From: an uncultured Pelagibacteraceae bacterium
Lineage (GTDB): Bacteria; Pseudomonadota; Alphaproteobacteria; Pelagibacterales; Pelagibacteraceae
Length of the DNA stretch: 64,000 nucleotides
Assembly: GCA_902591695.1 (NCBI GenBank)
Contig: CACJBQ010000001.1
Coordinates: 44,129 to 108,128, forward strand
Direction of reading: 5' to 3'
The position numbers and the translations under genes were made by a program. Below, piece by piece: positions 17,253-23,806 of the stretch (its first letter is position 1; each line of letters opens with the position of its first letter). The notes beneath the pieces were generated by a model, which saw only the letters and a program-made list of their open reading frames with translations, did not search any database and had not been told where the DNA came from.

Positions 17253-18323
17253 TTAATTAAATAACTTTTTTAATCCTTCAGAAGAAGCCTTGGAAATCCC
17301 TTTTTCTGTAATTAAACCTGTAACATATTTTGCAGGTGTAACATCAAATGCTAAGTTCATTGCTTTACTTTTATTTGGATATATCAAAACTTTTTTAATT
17401 TTATTATTCTCATCAATTCCTTCTACATGAGATAATTCTTCAGAACTTCTTTCTTCAATAGGAATATCTTTTGCATCTTTGATGTCCCAATCAATTGTTG
17501 AACTTGGAAGAGCTACATAAAAAGGAACGTTGTTATCATGTGCAGCTAATGCTTTAAGATAAGTTCCAATTTTATTGCAAACGTCACCATTGGATAAAGT
17601 CCTATCAGTACCTACAATACACATATCAACTTCACCCCTCTGCATTAAAATACCCCCTGTATTATCAGCAATAATTGTGTTTGGAATTTCCTCTTCGTTT
17701 AATTCGTATGATGTTAAGTTTGCACCTTGATTTCTTGGTCTTGTTTCATCTACCCATACATGAACTGGTATTCCTTTTTTATGAGCATGGTAAATAGGTG
17801 ATGTTGCTGTGCCCCAATTAATAGTTGCTAACCAACCTGCATTACAATGTGTTAATATGTTTACTGTATCTTTCTTTTTATTATAAATTTCCTCAATTAT
17901 TTTTAATCCATTAATACCAATATTTTCACAAAACTTTTCATCTTCATCACATATTTCTTTTGCTTCATTTAAAGCAATATTTAATAGTTGATCACTATTA
18001 ATTCCTTTTAATTTTTTTATCATTCGGTCTACAGCCCACTTTAAATTAATAGCAGTAGGTCTTGATTGAATTAATTCTTTTGCGCTTTTTTTTATAAATT
18101 CTAGATCATTATTTTCTTGAACTGCCAAAGCTAGGCCATAAGCAGCTGTACCACCAATTAGAGGTGCGCCTCTTACCTCCATTATTTTAATTGCATTTAT
18201 TGCATCATTTACGGTTTTAAGTTCTTTAATTAAAAATTGGTGAGGAAGTTTTGTTTGATCAATAATCTTAACAACATTATTTTCAAACCAGATAGTTCGG
18301 TACTCTTTTCCCTCTATTCTCAT
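17253..18323 (-). CDS. mtnA: S-methyl-5-thioribose-1-phosphate isomerase
   Basis: 356 residues, usual length for the MtnA / eIF2B-like family. The motifs RGAPLIGGTAAYGLALA (about residues 52-68), LTHCNAGWLAT with the catalytic Cys, WVDETRPRNQG, and the Asp-containing GTDRTLSNGDVCNKIGTY are all in order. It converts methylthioribose-1-phosphate to methylthioribulose-1-phosphate. Its ATG overlaps the mtnP stop by four bases, and the stop is 1 base from the stop of the convergent aldolase/dehydrogenase. RuBisCO-like or MtnB/C/D genes are not seen here. Confidence 0.94.
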   Translation of the reverse strand: MRIEGKEYRTIWFENNVVKIIDQTKLPHQFLIKELKTVNDAINAIKIMEVRGAPLIGGTAAYGLALAVQENNDLEFIKKSAKELIQSRPTAINLKWAVDRMIKKLKGINSDQLLNIALNEAKEICDEDEKFCENIGINGLKIIEEIYNKKKDTVNILTHCNAGWLATINWGTATSPIYHAHKKGIPVHVWVDETRPRNQGANLTSYELNEEEIPNTIIADNTGGILMQRGEVDMCIVGTDRTLSNGDVCNKIGTYLKALAAHDNNVPFYVALPSSTIDWDIKDAKDIPIEERSSEELSHVEGIDENNKIKKVLIYPNKSKAMNLAFDVTPAKYVTGLITEKGISKASSEGLKKLFN

Positions 18324-19192
18324 TTATTTAAAACTCTACCAGCTACAGTTTTTAATTTATCTATAGTCTTTTTTGTTCTTTTTTCTGGAGCAGTAATAAT
18401 TGCTACATCTAAACAATTATTTGTGGGATCATTTGGATCAATATGATTTTCAAAATTTTCAATCAAATTTTTAATCATAATTTTTGCTTTTTCAGCATTT
18501 CCTAATAATACTTTAATTACTTGCTGAACATCAACGTTTTCATGGTCAGGGTGCCAACAATCAAAATCCGTAACCATAGAAACAGATGCATATCGAATTT
18601 CAGCTTCTCTTGCGAGTTTTGCTTCTGGCATATTGGTCATTCCAATTACATCTGCTTTCCAAGATCTATATAAATTAGATTCTGCCAATGTAGAAAATTG
18701 TGGACCTTCCATAACAACATAGGTTCCATTTCTTTGATAGTCTATATCTGATGTTTTAATTGCCTCTTCGCATGCATTCATTAAACCATTTGAGGTTGGA
18801 TGAGCCATTGATACATGAGCAACAATCTCATCATCAAAAAAAGTTTTATTTCTTGCAAAAGTTCTATCTATAAATTGATCTACAATTACAAATTTTCCTG
18901 GAGGAAGATCTTCTTTTAAAGAACCAACAGCTGAAACTGAAACAATGTCACTTACACCTAATTGTTTGAGAGCATCTATATTCGCTCTAAAATTTATGTT
19001 TGAGGGAGAAACAAAATGTCCCCTTCCGTGTCTTGGTAAAAAATAAACTTCCTTGCCATTATATTTGGTTTTTAAAATCTGATCAGATGGTTTTCCCCAA
19101 GGAGTTTCTAGATCAAGTAATTCTCTATCTTTAAATTCCTCAACATCATAAAGGCCACTACCACCAATTATTCCTAATTTATTAGTTGTCAT
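18320..19192 (-). CDS. mtnP: S-methyl-5'-thioadenosine phosphorylase
   Basis: 290 residues. Start KLGIIGGSGLYDVEEF is the phosphate-binding loop of the MTAP/PNP family; LPRHGRGHFVSPSNINFRAN and VVMEGPQFSTLAES follow, as does MTNMPEAKLAREAEI with the Met-Pro-Glu of the ribose site. It splits methylthioadenosine into adenine and methylthioribose-1-phosphate. The Asp pair in TDFDCWH indicates purine recognition for adenine. It is divergent from apt, which would salvage the adenine, with 41 bases between starts. Confidence 0.94.
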   Translation of the reverse strand: MTTNKLGIIGGSGLYDVEEFKDRELLDLETPWGKPSDQILKTKYNGKEVYFLPRHGRGHFVSPSNINFRANIDALKQLGVSDIVSVSAVGSLKEDLPPGKFVIVDQFIDRTFARNKTFFDDEIVAHVSMAHPTSNGLMNACEEAIKTSDIDYQRNGTYVVMEGPQFSTLAESNLYRSWKADVIGMTNMPEAKLAREAEIRYASVSMVTDFDCWHPDHENVDVQQVIKVLLGNAEKAKIMIKNLIENFENHIDPNDPTNNCLDVAIITAPEKRTKKTIDKLKTVAGRVLNK

Positions 19193-19233
19193 AATTAAAA
19201 ATTTATTTATTTATACTTCTATATTGAGTAATT

Positions 19234-19761
19234 ATGAATTTAAAAGATTATATTAGATCTATACCAGATTATCCTAAAAAAGGTATTTTATTCAGAGATA
19301 TTACTACGTTAATTAAAGACGAAAATGCATTTGCTGAAACAATTAATCAGATCGTTGAAAGATCAAAAAAATTTAATTTCACTAAAATTGCAGCTATAGA
19401 GTCCAGAGGGTTTGTATTTGCTTCTGCTGTTTCATATGTGCTTAAAAAACCTTTTATTATGTTAAGAAAAAAAAATAAATTACCAGCAGATGTTCACTCA
19501 ATAAATTTTGAGCTTGAATATGGAACTGCAACAATTGAAGTTCATAAGGATTCTATTAATAAAAAAGATGAAGTTTTAATTATAGATGATTTAATTGCAA
19601 CTGGAGGTACAGCTGAAGCAGCAGCAAAGTTGGTTGAGATTTCAAAAGGCAAGGTTGCAGGATTTGTATTTGTAATAAACTTATTTGACCTAGGTGGAAC
19701 TGATAATTTAGTAAAAAGTAATTATAAAGTCGAAAATTTAATTGAATTTCCAGGGCATTAG
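19234..19761 (+). CDS. apt: Adenine phosphoribosyltransferase
   Basis: 175 residues, standard length. It starts KDYIRSIPDYPKKGILFRDI, the conserved Apt N terminus, and has IESRGFVFASAV and the PRPP motif VLIIDDLIATGGTAEAA (about residues 113-129). It makes AMP from adenine and PRPP. Divergent from mtnP, the enzyme that releases adenine, which strongly suggests a shared role in methylthioadenosine recycling. Confidence 0.95.
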   Translation: MNLKDYIRSIPDYPKKGILFRDITTLIKDENAFAETINQIVERSKKFNFTKIAAIESRGFVFASAVSYVLKKPFIMLRKKNKLPADVHSINFELEYGTATIEVHKDSINKKDEVLIIDDLIATGGTAEAAAKLVEISKGKVAGFVFVINLFDLGGTDNLVKSNYKVENLIEFPGH

Positions 19762-19832
19762 GATTTAAAAAAACTTATCCACAGGCTATATATTGTTTGA
19801 AATTAATATTTATGATTATAACTTAACCAGGA

Positions 19833-20867
19833 ATGAGAATTGAAGAAGAGTTAAAATTAGATTATTCAGATGTACTGTTTAGACCCAAGAGAAGTACATT
19901 AAAAAGCCGTAAAGACGTAAATCTTCTAAGAACATACAGATTTAAATACAGCAAAAATGAATGGTCAGGTATTCCAATAATGGCTGCAAATATGGATGGG
20001 GTTGGAGAACTGAGTGTTGCTGAAAAATTAAACGAATATGGAATGATAACATCTTTAACAAAACAACATGATGTTAAAAAAATTAAACAAAATAAAAATA
20101 TTAAAAAAATCTATCCTAATATCGCGCTTAGTGTTGGTATTAAAAAAGAAGATTTTCAGAATTTAGATAAAGTATTAAAAGAATTTAGTTTTTTTAAATT
20201 TATTTGTATTGATGTTGCAAACGGTTATACAGAGCATTTTACTAATTTCATAAAATCAGTAAGAGATAAATATCCTACCAAAACAATCATTGCTGGAAAT
20301 GTGGTAACAGCAGATATGACACAAGAATTAGTTTTAAGTGGAGCTGATATTGTTAAAGTTGGTATTGGACCTGGAAGTGTTTGTACGACAAGAATTCAAA
20401 CAGGAGTTGGTTACCCTCAATTAAGTGCAGTAATCGAATGTGCTGATGCAGCGCATGGACTTGGTGCGCATGTAATTGCAGATGGTGGATGCACTTGCCC
20501 TGGTGATGTTGCTAAAGGTTTTGGAGGCGGTGCAGATTTTGTAATGCTTGGTGGAATGTTGGCTGGACATGATGAAGGAAATGGTAAGATTGTTAAAGTT
20601 AAAGGAGAAAAATTTATAGAATTTTATGGATCTAGTTCTGAAGTTGCTAATAAAAAACACTATGGCGGACTATCAGATTATCGAAGTAGTGAAGGAAGAA
20701 AAGTAAGAGTAAAATATAGAGGTAAAATAAACGATACTATTTTAAATATTCTTGGTGGTGTAAGAAGTAGCTGTACCTATGTTGGTGCTCCTTCACTTAA
20801 ACAATTAAGTAAATGCACAACTTTTGTTAGAGTATCAAATCAGTTTAATGATAGTTTAATTAAATAA
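19833..20867 (+). CDS. guaC: GMP reductase
   Basis: 344 residues, without the CBS domains of IMP dehydrogenase. The start ELKLDYSDVLFRPKRSTLKS and MAANMDGVGELSVAEKL are GMP-reductase-like, and the catalytic Cys184 lies in GIGPGSVCTTRIQTGVG. The next segment GADFVMLGGMLAGHDE is also GuaC-like. It converts GMP to IMP with NADPH. Stops 1 base before the convergent phosphoribosyltransferase, continuing the purine salvage theme begun by apt. Confidence 0.9.
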   Translation: MRIEEELKLDYSDVLFRPKRSTLKSRKDVNLLRTYRFKYSKNEWSGIPIMAANMDGVGELSVAEKLNEYGMITSLTKQHDVKKIKQNKNIKKIYPNIALSVGIKKEDFQNLDKVLKEFSFFKFICIDVANGYTEHFTNFIKSVRDKYPTKTIIAGNVVTADMTQELVLSGADIVKVGIGPGSVCTTRIQTGVGYPQLSAVIECADAAHGLGAHVIADGGCTCPGDVAKGFGGGADFVMLGGMLAGHDEGNGKIVKVKGEKFIEFYGSSSEVANKKHYGGLSDYRSSEGRKVRVKYRGKINDTILNILGGVRSSCTYVGAPSLKQLSKCTTFVRVSNQFNDSLIK

Positions 20868-20868
20868 T

Positions 20869-21387
20869 TTATTTTTCAAACTTAAAATCTTTAATATTTG
20901 TGGTTTCATATTTCTCAAAAGGCATATGTATCCATGGAGACTCTTTTAAGTAATCTACAGAATAATCAGGTTTAAATTTTGAAGTTGACTTATGCCATAA
21001 AACTGCAGTTTTAATTTTTTCATCAAAATAAAAACCATAAAAATGTTCTAACCATTTAATACTTTTTATTAAAGTTTTTCCAGAATCAGCTAAATCATCA
21101 ACTAATAAAACATGTGACCCCAAATTTGGAGTAGTTTTTGCTAAATCTCTTGAAAAAGTAAACTGTCCTTGTTGATTTTTTATATCGTCACTATCACCAT
21201 GGTAAGACTCAACAGATAAAATAGCTAGGGGGACATTAAAAAGTCTACTAAAAATATCTCCAACTCTTAATCCACCTTTTGCAATGCAAATTATTTGATT
21301 AAACTTTAAATTATCATCATAGATTTTTTTAGCTAATTGCTCTATCTTTTTATGATAATCTTCCCAAGTTATATAAATATCTTTCAT
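20869..21387 (-). CDS. Purine phosphoribosyltransferase (xanthine/hypoxanthine/guanine type)
   Basis: 172 residues from the ATG at 21387. A longer frame to 21420 exists but its first 11 codons read through a tRNA remnant, so I rejected it. It begins KDIYITWEDYHKKIEQLAKK as Gpt-like enzymes do, with ICIAKGGLRVGDIF and the PRPP motif VLLVDDLADSGKTL (about residues 92-105). It probably turns xanthine, guanine or hypoxanthine into the nucleotide. Its upstream side borders the left end of the tRNA-Met island, so its promoter may have been altered by the insertion. Confidence 0.85.
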   Translation of the reverse strand: MKDIYITWEDYHKKIEQLAKKIYDDNLKFNQIICIAKGGLRVGDIFSRLFNVPLAILSVESYHGDSDDIKNQQGQFTFSRDLAKTTPNLGSHVLLVDDLADSGKTLIKSIKWLEHFYGFYFDEKIKTAVLWHKSTSKFKPDYSVDYLKESPWIHMPFEKYETTNIKDFKFEK

Positions 21388-21393
21388 AGTTTT

Positions 21394-21440
21394 TGGTAGC
21401 GGGAAGTGGGATCGAACCACTGACCTCGGGCTTATGAGTC
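21394..21440 (-). repeat. Left attachment-site duplication: 3' end of tRNA-Met
   Basis: 47 bases identical to 23403-23449, which is the 3' half of the intact tRNA-Met (from the encoded CCA through the T arm, variable loop and anticodon). The match starts exactly at the CCA and stops just beyond the anticodon stem; the 5' half is absent, so this is not a functional tRNA. Same orientation as the intact gene. This is what an integrase-made attL/attR pair in a tRNA gene looks like. Confidence 0.88.
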
Positions 21441-21543
21441 TATCGCCATGAACCCTACTCTACTTATCTAGAACAAATACTCCTGTAAATGCTCTCTCTC
21501 CTTTCTAGTGATATTGAATCAAATTAAAGAATCTTAGTCAAGA

Positions 21544-21573
21544 ACCAATGTCATTGGAGCACTATTGGAGCAA
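21544..21573 (+). repeat. Left inner repeat of the island (candidate integrase arm site)
   Basis: Contains the inverted repeat CCAATG-T-CATTGG and then the octamer ATTGGAGC twice, separated by ACT. Bases 21551-21573 are identical to 23359-23381 near the other island end, in the same orientation. It lies about 110 bases inside the left tRNA duplication. Arm-type integrase sites flank the core in this way; the role is inferred. Confidence 0.6.
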
Positions 21574-21649
21574 TAAAAATTCGAGTACTTTTGAAGTTTA
21601 TATCGTTTAAATCAATAAAGTTTAAAATTTATTTTAATAGGAGATAGAA

Positions 21650-21946
21650 ATGATTGATTTAAAAAAAAAAATTATAAAAGTTCTAATTACTTTGATTATA
21701 TCAACTACTTCATTTAGTGCATTAGCTCATGATGAGATTAATTTAAAAGGTAAATTTCAGAATATCGATGCTAATAATGATGAAACAATATCTTTAGAGG
21801 AGTTTAAAAATTTCGTACTAGAGAATAGAAGAATGAATAGATTAGAGAGAATATTTAATCGAATTGATAATAACTCTAATGGAGAAATAACAATCGAGGA
21901 ACTAGAATTATTTCAAAAAAAATTTAGAGAAAAGCAAAAATCTTAA
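21650..21946 (+). CDS. Secreted EF-hand calcium-binding protein
   Basis: 98 residues with a signal peptide (hydrophobic residues 8-25, SALA cleavage near 26). Two EF-hand loops follow: DANNDETISLEE (about residues 40-51) and DNNSNGEITIEE (about 73-84), both with acidic or Asn residues at positions 1, 3, 5 and Glu at 12. It should bind calcium in the periplasm. Preceded by AGGAG. It is the first gene of the island and reads towards the sigma factor, so it may be part of the sensing system. Confidence 0.8.
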   Translation: MIDLKKKIIKVLITLIISTTSFSALAHDEINLKGKFQNIDANNDETISLEEFKNFVLENRRMNRLERIFNRIDNNSNGEITIEELELFQKKFREKQKS

Positions 21947-22022
21947 ATTTAATTAACAGATTTTGTTTAGATGTATTTATTAAATCTATTTAAATTATGG
22001 ATAATAATTTAAAAATATTATC

Positions 22023-22571
22023 ATGTCTTATGATTCAGAATCTGATTATATTTTGCTTAAAGAAATACAAAAAGGAAATCATTCTGCGTTTAGCAAACTT
22101 GTAAATATTTATACAACAAGATTTTATAGTATGGCTTATCGATATTTAAATAATCAACAGGATGCTGAAGACATAGTTCAAAAAGCATTTTTAAAATTGT
22201 GGAAAAACCCTTATTCTTGGTCACCAGGTAAAGCAAAATTTACTACATGGTTTTCACGTGTAATAATCAATTTATGCCTAGATCAGCTAAAAAAAAGAAA
22301 ACTAGTTAGCATATCTGAGAATTTTGAATTTATGGATCAATCAACACTTCAAATAGAAAAAATAATAAAGGAAGAAAGGAACATTTTAGTTCAAAAAGCT
22401 ATTCAACAACTTCCCACAAGACAAAAAACTGCTCTAATTCTTTGTTTCCTCGAAGGCTATTCAAACAAAGAAGTAGCAACTATTCTAGAAACAACTGAAA
22501 AAGCTGTACAATCATTATTGTTAAGGGCAAAAGATTTTTTAAAGAGACAAATAGATATTACAAAATTATGA
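22023..22571 (+). CDS. ECF-family RNA polymerase sigma factor
   Basis: 182 residues. Region 2 is seen in FYSMAYRYLNNQQDAEDIVQ and KAFLKLWKN (about residues 36-64). Region 4 is seen in LPTRQKTALILCFLEGYSNK and EVATILETTEKAVQSLLLRA (about 136-175). Sigma region 3 is missing, as in ECF factors. It would direct RNA polymerase to a small regulon, normally including its own operon. Followed after 16 bases by a small membrane protein likely to be its anti-sigma factor. Confidence 0.9.
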   Translation: MSYDSESDYILLKEIQKGNHSAFSKLVNIYTTRFYSMAYRYLNNQQDAEDIVQKAFLKLWKNPYSWSPGKAKFTTWFSRVIINLCLDQLKKRKLVSISENFEFMDQSTLQIEKIIKEERNILVQKAIQQLPTRQKTALILCFLEGYSNKEVATILETTEKAVQSLLLRAKDFLKRQIDITKL

Positions 22572-22587
22572 TAGAAAATTAAATTTG

Positions 22588-22917
22588 ATGCAAAACAAAA
22601 ATAATAAAAACATAGATGCAATACTTAACAAACTTCAAGTAAAGCCTCATAGTAAAGATCTGGAAAAAAACATTATATATAAAGCTAAACAAATGAAACA
22701 GGGCAAATCATTTGTTTTTAATATTAATTATTTAATTGAAAGTTTTTCAGACAATTTACTTTTGCCATCAGCACGTCTTAATGCAGCAATTATTCTTATA
22801 GTTGGTTTTTTTGGAGGCATTATTGTTTCTAATTTATCAATACAAAATGAACTGCAATTAATTTTCAATGATAATTTTATAACAGAATTATTTTTTGATG
22901 AGGATATATCTATATGA
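22588..22917 (+). CDS. Putative membrane anti-sigma factor
   Basis: 109 residues from the ATG at 22588 (a TTG one codon earlier is less likely). The N-terminal 60 residues are charged and would be cytosolic; a single helix spans about residues 65-84 (NAAIILIVGFFGGIIVSNLS); about 25 residues are left for the periplasm. Position directly after an ECF sigma gene and before a CpxP-like gene suggests an anti-sigma role. No ZAS zinc motif is visible, so the assignment is contextual. Overlaps the next gene by four bases. Confidence 0.5.
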   Translation: MQNKNNKNIDAILNKLQVKPHSKDLEKNIIYKAKQMKQGKSFVFNINYLIESFSDNLLLPSARLNAAIILIVGFFGGIIVSNLSIQNELQLIFNDNFITELFFDEDISI

Positions 22918-23345
22918 ATTACACTAAATATTTCCTAACATTTTCTATAATTTTAAATTTAGTCTTAATTGGTTTTATTATTGGTAATAAATTTAATACT
23001 AATTTCTTAAAAAAAGATAAATTTACAAATAATAAAATTGTTAAATTAATTTCAAAAACAGAATTGACTGAAGATAAAAAAGAAGAATTTATAGAACGAA
23101 TTAAGAATTTAAAAATTTCAAAAAATCAAAAAAGAGAAGTTAGAAAATTGTGGCGAAATAAAATAAAGAAAATTATTGAGGCAGATGAATTCGATGAGGA
23201 CGCACTCAAGGTATTATTAGAGAAACGAGCTAGTATTTTTGCAGATAACCGAGGAGAAGCAATTGATATAATAATTGACTTGCTAAATACGCTTTCTAAA
23301 AAAGATCGTATAAGAATATCTAAATTAATTCTTAAAACAGATTGA
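22914..23345 (+). CDS. CpxP/Spy-like periplasmic protein (heavy-metal sensor type)
   Basis: 143 residues with an N-terminal signal anchor (FLTFSIILNLVLIGFIIGNK, residues about 7-26). The rest is helical and highly charged, with a segment RKLWRNKIKKIIEADEFDED followed by ALKVLLEKRASIFADNR; this resembles the LTxxQ-type helical hairpins of Spy/CpxP and the periplasmic heavy-metal sensor family. It overlaps the putative anti-sigma gene (ATGA) and likely controls it or senses envelope stress or metals. Confidence 0.6.
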   Translation: MNYTKYFLTFSIILNLVLIGFIIGNKFNTNFLKKDKFTNNKIVKLISKTELTEDKKEEFIERIKNLKISKNQKREVRKLWRNKIKKIIEADEFDEDALKVLLEKRASIFADNRGEAIDIIIDLLNTLSKKDRIRISKLILKTD

Positions 23346-23350
23346 ACTTA

Positions 23351-23381
23351 ACCAATTCTCATTGGAGCACTATTGGAGCAA
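23351..23381 (+). repeat. Right inner repeat of the island (candidate integrase arm site)
   Basis: CCAAT-TCTC-ATTGG inverted repeat followed by the ATTGGAGC-ACT-ATTGGAGC pair. Its core (23359-23381) is identical to the left copy at 21551-21573, same orientation. It lies 21 bases inside the right tRNA copy and starts just after the last cargo gene. Confidence 0.6.
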
Positions 23382-23402
23382 AATGATATCGATCGTCTAG
23401 AA

Positions 23403-23479
23403 TGGTAGCGGGAAGTGGGATCGAACCACTGACCTCGGGCTTATGAGTCCCGCGCTCTAACCAACTGAGCTACCCCGCC
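23403..23479 (-). tRNA. tRNA-Met (anticodon CAT)
   Basis: 77 bases including an encoded CCA. On the minus strand it starts GGCGGGGTAGCTCAGTTGG, with D arm, anticodon loop CTCATAA (anticodon CAT), variable loop AGGTC, T arm GTGG-TTCGATC-CCAC and acceptor partner TCCCGCT then A-CCA. Acceptor pairing works with G-U pairs at both ends. CAT could be elongator Met or a lysidine-modified Ile; the overall sequence looks more like elongator Met. It also serves as the attachment site of the island on its left. Confidence 0.93.
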
Positions 23480-23547
23480 TTAACTGATAAATGAGTTATA
23501 ATATAAATCTTTATTGTTTCAATAAACTTTTTAAATTGAATTCTAAA

Positions 23548-23757
23548 CTAAACAGTAAAATAAAAGGCTAAAGAACTAACCAAACCCACTAAAATAAATG
23601 AAAAAACAATTCTTTTTTTTAAAGTTCTTTTTTGATCTAACCTTACTCTATTCAGTAAAATATTTACATTTGTAGTTTTTATTTTATTTATTTCTAAATC
23701 TTTTTTTGAAGCAATTTCAGAATTAAATATTGACGTAGCTTGATCGTTTTTTTTCAC
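23548..23757 (-). CDS. Small single-helix membrane protein, paralogue of the one at 36283
   Basis: 69 residues. The N-terminal 45 are polar, including VNILLNRVRLDQKRTLKKR, and then one C-terminal membrane helix (about 48-66) follows. The same design, with a VNV-type start, R-rich amphipathic helix and terminal membrane helix, occurs in the 65-residue gene at 36283-36480. I know no function. Lies just outside the tRNA island, alone on the minus strand. Confidence 0.5.
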   Translation of the reverse strand: MKKNDQATSIFNSEIASKKDLEINKIKTTNVNILLNRVRLDQKRTLKKRIVFSFILVGLVSSLAFYFTV

Positions 23758-23806
23758 AATTAATCTAATCAGTTAATTAACTAAAATACAACAAATTTAA
23801 AAGAAA

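Larger units (their letters stand above)
21394..23449. mobile_element. Small integrated island in tRNA-Met(CAT), no integrase left
   Basis: Bounded by exact 47-bp direct repeats of the tRNA-Met 3' half (21394-21440 and 23403-23449), with the intact tRNA at the right end. A second, imperfect repeat lies just inside each end (21544-21573 and 23351-23381). About 2 kb of cargo holds four genes: EF-hand protein, ECF sigma factor, putative anti-sigma protein, and CpxP-like protein. No tyrosine recombinase, transposase or phage gene is present, so the element is a remnant or was mobilised in trans. Before insertion the tRNA presumably lay next to the phosphoribosyltransferase gene. Confidence 0.75.

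Noticed and set aside
19833-20867. IMP dehydrogenase
   Set aside because: No CBS insertion, only 344 residues, and the motifs around Cys184 and the N terminus fit GMP reductase better.
21388-21420. Longer N terminus of the phosphoribosyltransferase
   Set aside because: The extra 11 codons are translated from the tRNA remnant, while the Gpt-like homology begins at the ATG at 21387.
21394-21440. A second tRNA-Met gene
   Set aside because: Only the 3' 47 bases are present; the D arm, acceptor 5' strand and half of the anticodon stem are missing, so it cannot fold as a tRNA.
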